A stretch of 64,000 nt of DNA, taken from assembly GCA_959347315.1 (NCBI GenBank), contig OY365816.1, positions 28,167,207 through 28,231,206 of the forward strand. The letters are read 5' to 3'. Shown here in pieces: positions 11,454 to 23,105 of the stretch. The notes under the pieces were generated by a model. The model was not told where the DNA came from, did no database searches, and saw only the letters and a list, made by a program, of their open reading frames with translations. The stretch's first letter is position 1; every line of letters starts with the position of its first letter. The position numbers and the translations under genes were made by a program. The stretch comes from Bimastos eiseni (Eukaryota > Annelida > Clitellata > Crassiclitellata > Lumbricidae).

Positions 11454-12870
11454 TTAGATTATACGTACGCCAATTAACGGACTCGTTAATTATAAGCTTC
11501 AGTGTCTGTGCTTTGACTTTCGATGCAAATGCTGCCAAAGTTGCTGTTTAAATTCTATGGGGAAAACCAAGAATTCTATTATTTGAGAGTTCTACAGGAA
11601 CAGCCTTTCTTTAGTTTTGCTGATAATATTAATATATATTATTCAGCCGATGTATGAAAATGTAACGAGGGTAATCGTGAAAATGTAATGTAACGACAGT
11701 AATCGTGAAAATGTAACGTAACGACAGTAATCGTGATAACAGGTACTCTCAGATTTTGTATTCTGGATACTGGTGTTAAAGTTGCTTTTTATTAGTTACG
11801 TTCTTTGCTGCACTTGCGTTTCCTAGTTTAAGCATTTCAGTATTTATTTTTAATTATCTCTGATTTTAAGGAAAAGGTTACAATATTAGTTTAAAATTAT
11901 TCTGCTACTGTTGCAAAAGGATCAATGTTTGTTTATATGTTACATCATCATAAAAATGATATTTGTTTTTTTACTCTGTGTTCAAAATATGATGATGGCC
12001 TCGGATCATGATATTGAATAATGATATTGAATTGTTTTCATTATGGAGAGTGCTATTACCCCCTAATTTTGCAATAGTATTAACTTTGTGGGTATTTTCT
12101 ATAACATTGTGAAAGTGTTGTTTTTAATTTGCCTTCATGTATGCATTACTTTTGTTAACTGTCACTATGCAGATGCTTGGTTTGGACACACCCTAGTTTA
12201 GTTACCAGTCAAATTGTAGGGAATGGATTCTGACAGTGGTGGCCTGAAAATGGGGTCGACCGTGTTTAATATCCGTTAATCTGCAAGTTCTATTCGCATA
12301 AGTTTAAAAAGGTTAAAATGGGAAATAAGTTTATTTTTAATCGCTAAATTGGAGATACTGGGATCAAAAAGACTTTGTACGTTTCGTTTTTTGGAAAGCG
12401 CGTTATCTACGTTTAATTTATGCAAGCGCGTTGAAAACATCATGGACTGGTTTTTCTGTGTTACGCTGGTGCTGTTTAGAAGTGTTCTTCTGCATGTTTC
12501 GATGGTGATATTGCTACTGCCACCTAGCGATCGATGTCTTTAACTATATTATTTGCAATTTTTGTGATTTTGATGATGGTTTTTTTAGCACAAAACCTGA
12601 CGTTTATTTATTTCTGATCAAGGGTGATAAAGTGGAGTGTTGATTTGAATTTCGAGAGAAATTGTCTTTTGGGAACAAATCACCAATTATGTTGGCCCGT
12701 TCTACGGTTTTCACTGCACGTGAGGAACTGTTTTTTATTTCCGATTTAATAAGAGTTATGTTTTATACTTTCCGTTCAGTGTCCTTGTCGTGCGATATTT
12801 ACTGCTTTGTTTAGTGCGGAGTATTTTGCTCGAAAAGAAATTGAATGTGTTTAATTAAAAAAATTGAGTT
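11454..12870 (+). other. Probable MAP1 3' untranslated region
   Basis: This is AT-rich, U-rich sequence directly after the MAP1 stop with no convincing open frame. It contains a tandem repeat at 11655-11733 of units TGAAAATGTAA(TG)TAACGACAGTAATCG (28 bp; the first copy is about 23 bp). No AATAAA was seen before 13000. An ATTAAA lies at 12854-12859, followed by T/G-rich sequence, and is the best poly(A) candidate. The extent is inferred. Confidence 0.4.
12854..12859 (+). promoter_or_regulatory. Candidate ATTAAA poly(A) signal of MAP1
   Basis: This is an ATTAAA hexamer about 1.4 kb after the MAP1 stop codon. It is followed within 20-50 bases by T- and TG-rich sequence (TTTATTCTTTGTCTTCCG, then TTTTTGTTG). 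The assignment rests on position and downstream composition only. Confidence 0.25.
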
Positions 12871-13859
12871 TATTCTTTGTCTTCCGTTTTTGTTGATAGC
12901 ATTCTTCAACTATTAGTTTGACTTCTTAATAAGTAAAATAATAATTTCCGTTTCTTTTCAAACTGACAACAACGCAGTACGATTACAGATGCAGCATGAA
13001 TAAGTGATGTCGTCAGCCATTCAAGGCGCCCGTTAGTCCTAAGTTCTAAATCTAACTTTAATTTAACCAACGCAGCCGTACGGGTATATCAGCAGGAGCA
13101 TCAAACCCCTCTGAGTGATGGAGGGAAACCTCTGATCCCAAGTGTCAGAAAGGTGAGATATTTCCCTACCTGAAATTGGATGGATTTGCCTCTGGGCCCC
13201 CTATCTGGGCGCCTCTGAAACTCAAATCCTTGGCTCTTCGCCTTAGTGTATTGACTATAACTCGTCAGCTTCCTCGGAACCTTCCATTTAAAGCGATACA
13301 ACACGACTGTAATTTGATGATGTCCCATTTCTACAAGCCCCTCAAAAGCAAAGTCGCGGAACGAGCCTATACACACGGACTTGATCAGAACAAAATCGTA
13401 AGGTGAGAAATCCACATTGAAGCTGAGCGACCATTAAGCACAACAGGTCGTTTGAAAATTGATAGCTGAATCAAGTTGTCGAGCGAACCGGAGCGATGCG
13501 CAGATTTGGAAAGCTCTGCTTCTTACCCATTCTAATGACTTCTAAAGCGCCATTTTCGGTATGCACAGGTCGTCCATTCATCGATGATAGCTTGAAGTAA
13601 CTCTTATACTGTGGCCCGATGAAGTGATGTCGTCTAGTAACCTGATGGTGAATTATAGCGCCCCTTCAAAATCATCTACTCCTGGGCACTTCAGTCAAGT
13701 CCTAAACGAAACCCACCTCTTTCCTGCCGACATGTTCACGCGGATCCATTAAAGACCCACATTTCCACATGCATGTGAGACCCACCAGATTGAGTCCCTA
13801 TGGGTCCCATCTGATGCCCATAGAAATGTGTGCCATCAGTACTAGTATATTGACTTTGT

Positions 13860-14095
13860 TGTAGAGCCCATATCTGGATAACCCTATGACGTGACGCAGC
13901 ATTCTTGAAAAAGATGGAGCCGTGCACCTGAGTCCTGAACTGTAAAATTATGATCAATTAATCAGATTAGTCGCCTTGGAAACCGGACTCTGACCTTCCA
14001 CGGACTATCCTTTGGACAACCCTTTCGAGTTGACGCAGCGCTCGTAAATAAGCTGGCGCCCTGCGCTTAGCTTTCAAGCGGCGCTTTATAAAGTT
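13860..14095 (-). mobile_element. SINE-like fragments, two adjacent related copies
   Basis: Two neighbouring blocks share the pattern GGA(T/C)AACCCT...TGACGCAGC..TC.T.AA.AAG.TGG.GCC.TGC. The second block (about 13970-14095) reads on the minus strand like 51895-52050: TAAAGCGCC, CTTGAAAGC, AAGCGCAGGGC, CAGCTTAT, AGCGCTGC and GTTGTCCAAAGGATAGT. A third relative is at about 39390-39510. Shared, diverged blocks at several sites indicate a dispersed SINE-like family. Confidence 0.55.
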
Positions 14096-16069
14096 GGAGA
14101 TTACGAACACGATTGCGGTATTTACCACTCTCTGATCTATATTATTTTACCACAAGAATATTTGACCAGCAATGTTACGCTTGTAAAACAAAGCGCACCC
14201 GATCCACCGTATTTCCCACCATTCTTCGCTGCAGAAGATGGCCGACACATAAAGCTAGCGCCTTGTCTCTTGGGAGATTCTAGAAAGGCACTGTGTAATA
14301 CTATACTCACATGAGCCTATGTACATCGACTGAATTTGATGTACACGTAACATACTTATAGGCTGGGTAATACGCATATTGAAAGCAATGCAGATTACAA
14401 TATCGTAAAACTTAGCCAAGATTCTTTTTACACACTTTCTGTGGAATGTGCGCGCGTGTAGGGCCTATGCTATAGGCCTATATTAATATGCTGTAATCTG
14501 TCTTACGCATTTAGGCTGTGGACATTTCTATGGCGCCTTCGTAAACAATAAACGGTAAATATCCAATTATAACTTTCCGTTGCAGAACCTGTATGTTCTA
14601 CGTTCTGCAGTTACTGTCTATCGCCAGAAGAGGTGAAAACAAGAAGTCATAATTTACTAAAATTTTTATATTAGCATTTTAGTTTAACACTCTATAGATT
14701 TATTTTTAGCATTTTATTTTAGCATGTTAGACATTTAGGCCTATTTTAGCTAAATTTAAAATAAATGTTCAATTATAAGCTTTGTTCTATAAGATATAAT
14801 CAGACAGGCTAAAGATTAGGCCTACATAACAAGGTACGATAATCATATCAAATAAACTAACTAAGCACACATATAAGGCTATACCAGCGAAACGTACCCT
14901 ATACATTGCCGATTCGATTTACAATAGGCCTACATTTTAATCGTGTTTAAACTGATAATTTTCTGAGGAGCCAAATTTAAAGTGTTAACGTCGCATTGTA
15001 GGCCTATAGGCTTGTCTATTTATGTGCATATGCCCTTGTTCGTTTTTATAAGTCCCTATGCAATTCGACGTTAGCACCTTAAATTTGTTCGTTTACAAAG
15101 TTCTGTTTGCAGGCATCTTTATGATAAATGGGGGATATGGAAACATTTAAGTGCTGAGCCTTCAAGAGGCGATACATTGCTGGGGTCTTTGAACTTTGAC
15201 TTCTTCATTCATTTCTTTCTGTGACATTTTCAATTGTCTCCTTCCTTCCAATTAGCTCTGAATCATTTCTCGTTTTATTTTAATCTCCTACGCGTGTCAT
15301 TTGGAGCCAGGGTCCCCCGAATACCGAAACCTCTGAACAGCAACTACAACACGCAGTGCACATCTTTAGAGGTATTCTAACTGAATTCGAGTAAACCCCG
15401 TCCCCGACTGTAGAACCCGCCATAGAGTCCCACAGACAAGGTAAAGTTCAGAAGAGCCAACTACATATTTGCTCTGTTGGTGTTGGAACAAATGAACTTT
15501 GCATCCAATGACTCCTTGGTCCAGGCGTGTGTCGTACGCCATTGTTGTGATCGACTTGCAAAGTCGACAACCCCACTGGACCCACATAGGAGATTTTTCT
15601 TTCCAATGAATTCAGTAACATCTAAAACAAATGAGCGATCTGTTAGTCAAGTTATTGAGCACGGATAAGGTAAGTGTATGGTTAAGTTCTGTCTAAAGTG
15701 AGACGGGTATGGCAGGGTCCGATGTGCCGTGCACTGGGGTCGGGTCAGTTAGGGTTGAACCCTACATTTTTTCTTTTGACATCCTGCATCGCATCAGTTA
15801 GTACAACAGCTTGGTCCTCCTCGGCCACCGTACTTCGTCTGCCTTCGTCTCTAGGTTGCTATGAAAGGCGAATTGATCGTTATTTTAATTTCGTCGGTTA
15901 TTGGTTGAGAGCTCTGAGTGTGAATTCAAGCATTCATTTGACTAAATCCGAGTGGTCTGCGACGCCATGCAGGAACAAATCGAAAATAAAATGAATTACG
16001 GATAATAATTTTTCATTATTTATATAGACCTACAAACCCCTACATATAAATATATATTAATATATAAAT

Positions 16070-16074
16070 AGTGA

Positions 16075-16118
<44 letters not shown>

Positions 16119-16120
16119 TT
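16070..16120. repeat. (TA)n microsatellite
   Basis: This is an uninterrupted run of about 20 TA dinucleotides inside an AT-rich stretch. A second (TA)n run lies at about 25595-25632. Confidence 0.95.
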
Positions 16121-16899
16121 GCTATTTCCGATCCTCTGCTAGTTTTAACAACTCGGACCCTCGCATAACCAACCAGTGCAAAGTACAAAGTAAGGCACAC
16201 TGAGATATAACGTGGTCCGCCTAAGTATAAATAAGTAGCGTAGTTATAATGGATGAATGGTAAATAAAGTTAGAGAATGTTAGACAAGCGCTACGGAAGG
16301 GTTGTTCAAAGATGGAAGTTCAGTGGAGATCCGCTTCCATGGCAGATAGACCACAGAAAGGAAGTGGAAGAGCTTTTATGCTTTAAGGAAGACGAAGACA
16401 AAAGAAAGTAATTACGGTTCAGTTTTGTCTGCGCTATAATAAGTCTATAGTAACAAATCCAAACCGTTAACTGACCTTTTCAATTTTGACGTTTTCGATT
16501 GGCTCTGTATCAGCAAACGCTTGACAACGAAGATCTTCCACCAACTAACTGACGTTGAATAACTCTACGATAAGCCGTACACGACCTTTTATATCTACCG
16601 GAACCACCTCGTCCTCTGGCGGTATAACCAAGCAACCGGGTTTTCCTAAATCGGTCTTTTACTTACTTTTACTTACAAATGTATACAGATGCGCAACATA
16701 TAGGCCCTGCTGTCATTAGACGTATAGGCTTGCTGTCATGGATCGTCTGTGATATTGAAACTCATGGTTTCCACTGAGTATTTTCGGAAACTCGGGGTTT
16801 TCCGTTGGTTATATTTGGAATGTTTTGCGGCAAGGTTTTAGTGGTTAAAACTAATGGTTTTAGTGGTTAGCGCACCGACGAACTGCAAGGTTTTAGCAA

Positions 16900-18230
16900 A
16901 GGGTTCACATTTCCGGAACTGCACTTGGTCACCTGTTGCGTAATCGTAATAGCAATCTCGAGATTTATAAGACGCCCAAAAAGCGGAATCACTAAAACAA
17001 AGCGTGTTCACAGACTCTCAGTCAAAGCACAATTGCTGTCATGTAATGTAAATCTTGGGAAATTTCTCAACGCTCACAAAAGCCACGTCAGAGAGACCAG
17101 CTTATTTACCGGCGCCATACCAAATAAAATCCGCAATTATAGCTAAGCCAAGCATTTTGGGGTCGAAATCGGTTCCAGGTCAAGGTTCATGGAGTCAGGC
17201 AGGAAGCCATACATTAAAAATTAGAAATTAAGCATAGGTGCTAAAGGAATTAGTATTGCTACCTTGCTTAATATAATAGGACATTAATATTGCGCCTTAT
17301 TGGACCCATGATCCATCCATCAGAGGTGTTACAAGGTTTTGAAAAGTGGTAGGGGCATAATTTAAGAAATAGTGCGCGAAGCACTATTTCTGCCCCACAA
17401 TTTTTTTAATTTTTTTCCTCTTCAGAAATTTGGAAAATGGGGCATAAATTATCTTAACAAAAGTCATCTTATAAAGCCATTGGAGAAACATAAAAAAGAA
17501 CCGATTCGGGGGCACATGGAGGGGACACTGAGCACTGAAACTGGGGGGGGGGCTTTACCCCCGGTTTTGAAACTGAGGGGGCACCCTTACCCCCACTTGT
17601 TACACCCCTGCCATCCATTGTCAAATAGCTTAATCAGGCAACTGACACTTTCAATGTTAGAAGCAAACGTTGTAGGCCTACGTAATTGTGTAACTCTTAT
17701 TATGGAATTTATTTCTGATTTTGTTTTGTCTAATTTATTTTAAATTGGTTAATTTAATCAGTCTCAGGCTCAATAATAATTATGACAGCCAAATGCCTGC
17801 GTGGTGGTAGGCCTAGTGGCCTACAATACAATTGGTAATGGTAGGCCTAGTAGGACACTCGGGACTTCAAGTGGATAGTCTGCATAGACCTACTAGAAGT
17901 GGAGACTTAAGGGGGAAGGATGGGACGGTCCCCATCGAAATTCGAGGTAGAGGGATGAACCTGCTTATATCCACCCCATATATTTCAGAATTATTGCATA
18001 AGTATTGTACATTTATATTGTGTTTCCACTGTTGATCTTTTTTTGGGACTTGAATTTTTTTCCAACCTGTCCCACAAGCCTCATTTTGGTCGGCCTGTCC
18101 CCCAAACCAGGACTAAGTGTCTGCCTAGGAGACCTACAACAGCTGGTCTAGTGACTCCATAGTCAGATAGAATTTGAAGGCATCCAAAAGCAGAATTATC
18201 TCATTCAATGAATACAAGAAAATTTCCGAG
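16900..18230. other. Intergenic; hairpin and G-rich repeat remnant
   Basis: No gene was recognised. A 10-bp perfect inverted repeat (GAAATAGTGC / GCACTATTTC, loop GCGAA) lies at 17366-17390, flanked by GGGGCA and TGCCCC. It is followed by G- and C-runs at 17510-17600 that resemble the end of a DNA transposon. AGGCCTA motifs lie at about 17670, 17806 and 17842. Confidence 0.45.
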
Positions 18231-18233
18231 TTT

Positions 18234-18870
18234 TTAGAACGCTTTATTCCAGCAATTGTTGCAATTGAGCGGACAACGCCCATCCCTTTCCAAGGACAGA
18301 ACGACAGCCCACTTTTCAGTCTTACAGCCGTGTGCGATCCGGAGAAATTTTGAGAGTTCGAACCCCTGCCGAAGCAGGGTCGGGTTTGAAAAGGTTTCAT
18401 GCGTCAACCCTTCACACAAAATCAAAACAAACCCTAATAAGTTTGCTTTGAGAGTTTGGGTTTGTTTGTTTGTTCTTGTCTTAATATCCCCGTCACTCAC
18501 CCATCTATACTTATGAGCCGTCGCCCGTGTGGTTAAGGTTTCGTGCAGATCATAAAAGTGTCCAATCTCTTAGGATGGCAATCAATTTGGTGTGCCACTA
18601 ATATTAATATCGATTGTCAAGTAGTTAAATAGTTAATTATTAATTAATGACAGTTGGTGAAGGTAGAAATGTTCGATCTGTTGATGAAGGGTCCTCTTCC
18701 GTTGTGTCTTACGAGTGCTTATTCGTAGGGATGAGCGTATGAGATCCAGTGCAATCGGCTTTTTCTTGTTTGGATGGGTTGATAATCGAGACAAGAAGCC
18801 ACCGGCGATGATCAGAAGCAACAAAAGCCAACTCTGCCTCCTCTGTTTCCTTCTCCTCCATCTTCATCTC
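18234..18870 (+). repeat. Dispersed repeat, copy A (about 635 bp)
   Basis: This shares most of its length, in the same orientation, with 22520-23105. Matching blocks include TTCCAGCAATTGTTGCAATT, CCATCCCTTTCCAAGGACAG, ACCCTTCACACAAA, CTCACCCATCTATACT, GGGATGAGCGTATGAGATCC and CACCGGCGATGATCAGAAGC. Some short open frames span it, but they are not conserved between the copies. The terminal structure is unclear, so it may be a transposable element or a segmental duplication. Confidence 0.8.
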
Positions 18871-20570
18871 TTTTGAATCGGACCTGTAAGGTAGACGACA
18901 TGAAAAGGCATTCTGTAATATATGCCCATATGTAATTAATTGAAATAAATGGCGCCTAATACAAAAGGTATCAAACGAAGGCGCACCAAAAGCGAATCCA
19001 AGGTCGGGTCAATAACCAGATGATCATTGTGTAATGTAAGACGGAGAGCGACATCCTGTGGTGGGTGAGTGATTTGTAAAAAGGTGAGTCGTTAGTGTTG
19101 AGCGAACTGACATAGGCAAATGAGCACAAAAGCAATCGTTTTCCTACTCATCTCTTAATGTATAACATCGAAACACCAAGTGATTATTAGGACTTGTCAG
19201 GTGAAAGAATATCCGCTGCATAACAATTGTGGAAGCTTCTGATAAACTCTTTGCTATTCCATACAAGTAATTGAACATTAATAATATAACATTTATTACA
19301 ACCTAAGAAATGCGCTGAAATTCTCTTAAAATTAATGACGTTGAATACCTTTGCACGAATGTAATAAGAGATTTTTAAGTGCAGCCTTTAAAAGCACTCT
19401 CAAAATCTTTTTTAAAATCGTCACTTTAAATGTGCTAATCAAAACTGGTTAGTAATGGCTCCATCAGTGCGTTTATAGGCATAAAGCCCTTCGACAATCT
19501 AGGCCTACGTAGAATGACTGAAGTCTAAGCACGAAGAACGCAGAATATTTCACACGATTTCTTCGATCATCTCAGTAACATTCCTTCTTAAATTAATATT
19601 ATCGATTGCCCTATGTGTGACCTAGATAAATTAATTGCACCGGTTGGCCTACTCACCACCAGTTGACGTCACATTTTTCACCTCATCCCTTTCCATCCAA
19701 ATTCCTTCCCCTCCATGGCAGAGACACAGCTGCTCCCACCTGCAAGAACAATGATAATGATAACAACAACATAATTATGATGACAATAATAATAGTTAGG
19801 CCTACAATAACAATACACTTCTGCCGTTCTGCGCTACTTTCTCCACCGATAAAATGATCTGCGATTACTAGGCCTAGGCCTACTGATTTCGGATAAATGC
19901 TCCCCTAATTGATTAATTCCTTGTAATAGGGATCTCGTGCACCTCATGAATAAACAGAACCTGTCTCTGTCTGTACTACAGAAACCGATCGAATGAATGC
20001 AGTTCAGACAAATTCTAAGACTTTAATTCAGGATTTTTATGAGCTACCAATTTTGCCAGCGGATTATATATTGCTACAAAAACGTGGCAACCCTTCCGAT
20101 ATTACGGAGATACTTTACATGCAGCGCAACGAAAACATTATTATACTTTCTCCTTTTGTGCCAGTTTTACAGGCACACCACACGATCCAGGCTTTGCAAC
20201 ATTGCTGCAAGGATAAATTTTAATGCGAAACCGACTAAAGCAAAGCGAGTTACTTGTTACCCTCTCTCCTTGAGCTCTTTTCTTTCGCAGCCGACTGAGA
20301 AAGAGCGACCGTTTGCGGGGCTTCTTATAGACCGCTGGCGTTGCAGGCTAAAGTGACTCACAGACACATGCCCAAGGTCCCTCTGGCACGTATGTCTCGT
20401 ATGCGCGTCTAGACTCTTAGGCTACACCTGACCGGCTGTGAAATATGTCCTTTGTGCGTTACGGCAAAGTAAACGACTCGTCGGTTGAGGAATTATGGTG
20501 TACGTAGGGGTTACACACAACACCAATGAGATTAAAAGCGAGCATTCGATTAAAAAAAAGAGAAGACTGA
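18871..20570. other. Intergenic, no gene seen
   Basis: This is AT-rich sequence with several AGGCCTA motifs (about 19499, 19799, 19870 and 19876) and an AAT/AAC-rich run near 19750-19815. The small open frames here show no family resemblance. Confidence 0.4.
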
Positions 20571-20689
20571 AAAAAGACACGTAACTCTGCTCAGTGGTGT
20601 ACCTGGGATAATAGATCGGGGGGATCAGATTGAAAATGATAGGGGTGGGTTAGGAGAGTGAGGTGGGGGTAACTGTATCTCCTGCCTAA

Positions 20690-21130
20690 CCTAGCCATTT
20701 TAGTCATGTGACCGTGACCTCCAATGCCACATAATGTTCAAGTATATTCAAAATGCAATTATTTGAATTCCTTGCCTCTGAAGACCATATCCTAGGCACC
20801 AAACGCATCCCTGTATCATTTGTTGTTCCTGACAAATGGTGGTTTGATCATTTTGACGATGTGACCTTGACCTCCAAGGTCATATGATGTTCATGCAATA
20901 TTGAAAGTGCACTCCTATGATTCCCTGATACTGAAAACCATATCCTGGACACCGAAGTCACATCAGTTTCATTTATGGTTCCTGAGCAATGGCTGATTGA
21001 CCATTTAGGCCGTGTGACCTTGATTTTTAAAGTCACGCGATGTTCAGATATTATTGAAAATATATTTTCTAAATTCGTTGAGCCATTAGCCATACCTTAG
21101 ACACTAAAATCCCTTTTCTATCATGTACAG
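20690..21130 (+). repeat. Tandem repeat of about 152 bp carrying TGACCT half-sites, about 2.9 copies
   Basis: GTGACCNTGA motifs recur at about 20708, 20861 and 21013, giving a spacing of 152-153 bp. Each is followed by related sequence (ATGATGTTCA, ATTGAAA, CATATCCTGGACACC, TTTCATTTATGGTTCCTGA). The central copy contains TGACCTTGACCTCCAAGGTCA, made of nuclear-receptor-type half-sites. No coding potential is evident. Confidence 0.75.
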
Positions 21131-21799
21131 CTCCAGAGATATTTCGACACGTATTTCACGGTGGCCATTTTGGCTGCCATCTTGTTCTGTGGACACCCTG
21201 CAAGGGGTGGACGACACGCACCATAAATTTCCTGAATTTCCACCATCAGACGAAGAGAATGACACCAACCGCAACTGCCACGGGATGACAGCTGCTCCCC
21301 GACAATTAAGAACAAATAAAAAAATGACGAATATCACGCGGAAGAATTCCTGCCACCGCGGAATGTTTACAGCTAGCTGTCAGCAGTCTCTGCAGTAACG
21401 CTGTTCATGCCGGGCGGCTGAGGCAAAAATATTTAAATTTAAAAAACTAAAAAATTCAGGGGAGGCACGCGCCTCTGGGCCACAATGGTGGCGGCGCCAA
21501 TGATTCTGCGTAGGATTTGACTATGTCCACGAGTGCTTAGGATAATAGTGATTTCTGCTCAATCCAGACATTATTTGGCTAATATTTTGGTTTGTGATGG
21601 GTGGTGGGACAGTCGACTGTTCGAGCAAACAACTTGGACTGCGGAAAACTAGGTCGAGATGCGCAGTTAGCGGCGTTTGCAATATGAAATGTTAATATAT
21701 AGGTTTCTCTATGACGACCATATCAATATTGCATCGACCGACCTTGCTCGTTTAAAAAAATTGATTCATCGCCGTATTAAATTTCGAATGCGATTCCGT

Positions 21800-21905
21800 A
21801 GGCAGTGAAATTCCAGGCCCCTAAGCAGAGAAATTCCAGGCCCCTAAGCAGAGAAATTCCAGGCCCCTAAGCAGAGAAATTCCATGCTCCTGAGCAAAGA
21901 AATTT
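21800..21905 (+). repeat. 23-bp minisatellite, about 4.5 copies
   Basis: The unit GCAGAGAAATTCCAGGCCCC plus TAA is repeated nearly perfectly three times, then with substitutions (CATGCTCCTGAG). It lies directly next to a tRNA-like SINE. Confidence 0.85.
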
Positions 21906-22085
21906 CTGGTCAGAGCTTCCAACTGACAATGTCCGTCCAGCGTGTACTCATTATAGTCGAGTTGGCAGTGGAGCACAACTGGAGTTGGGATCTTGAAACA
22001 TATTTCAGCAGTTATGGGAATTTGAACCATCGACCTCTTCATCGACTGTCTTGCATGTTAACCACTAAATCACTTATTTATAATT
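21905..22085 (-). mobile_element. tRNA-derived SINE-like fragment
   Basis: The minus strand reads GATTTAGTGGTTAACATG (A-box-like) and, about 45 bases on, GATGGTTCAAATTCC (B-box-like). A body follows that contains TGTGCTCCACTGCC and GAGTACACGCTGG. The cloverleaf itself is not intact, so it is not called as a tRNA gene. Confidence 0.5.
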
Positions 22086-22519
22086 GAGTTTACGGGTCAT
22101 AATTATGTAGTCCAAGACGGGCCAAGCACGCGTGTAGACTGTAGATTTAATGTGCAAAGGGGACGAGTTATAAATGAACTCGGTTAAAACTCTACGTTCG
22201 CACTTAGTGTGATTAGACCTACAACTGCTAATTTAGTGAATCTATTGTCAGATCACCCCCTACAACATGCGACTCAGGCCACACGACCTCATCCTACCTA
22301 GAGTTGATGCCTTTATAAACTAATCTTTTATTAGGAAAATGTTGTATGACTATGTTTAAAATTGATGCCATTATTACTTTTATATACGTTGTAAGCTATT
22401 GTGCGTTTCTGGTAGTCTGATAAAGAATAATCTTACTTACTTACCTACAGATGGAATTTAAATATCATCCAACAACAGATATGTACATTTCGATTAAAGA
22501 AAGGACAATTGTTGTGTTC

Positions 22520-23105
22520 TTAGAACGTTTTATTCCAGCAATTGTTGCAATTGAGCGGACAACGCCCATCCCTTTCCAAGGACAGAACGACAGCCCACTT
22601 TTCGGTCTTACAGCCGTGTGCGATCCGGAGATACATTGCGAGATCGTACCCCTGCCTCGACAGGGTGGGTTCGAAAGGTTTCGGGTTTCAACCCTTCACA
22701 CAAATTCCAAACAAACCCGAGTAACCGAAATTTAACTAGTTTGTTTTTTTCGGAAGAACGATCCCTTTCACTCACCCATCTATACTCATGAGTCGTCGCC
22801 TGTGTGGTTGTTCAGTCCACGAAAGTGTCCAGTGCTAAATAATATACTTGCCTATTGCCAATAAAATAATTGATTAATAATTAATTTACTAATTTATGAG
22901 TGACTGCTGGTAAGGGTAGAAATATTCTCTCTGTTGATGAAGGAGTATCTGTCGTTGTCATTTGGAAATCTGTTCGTAGGGATGAGCGTATGAGATCCAG
23001 TGCAATCGGGTTTTCCTGTTTGGATGGGTTGAAAATCGAAACAAGAAGCCACCGGCGATGATCAGAAGCAACAAAAGCCTTCTCTGCCTCATCCTCCTTC
23101 TTCTT
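22520..23105 (+). repeat. Dispersed repeat, copy B
   Basis: This is the second copy of the element at 18234-18870, in the same orientation and 4.3 kb away. It differs by substitutions and small indels, notably between about 22640 and 22760. Confidence 0.8.

Larger units (their letters stand above)
12900..16900. other. Gene-poor intergenic DNA with SINE fragments and AGGCCTA motifs
   Basis: No coding exon was recognised. SINE-like pieces lie at 13860-14095. Palindrome-like TAGGCCTA/TAGGCCTAC motifs cluster at about 14470-15005. A (TA)n tract occupies about 16070-16120. Short open frames in this stretch show no family resemblance. Confidence 0.5.
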
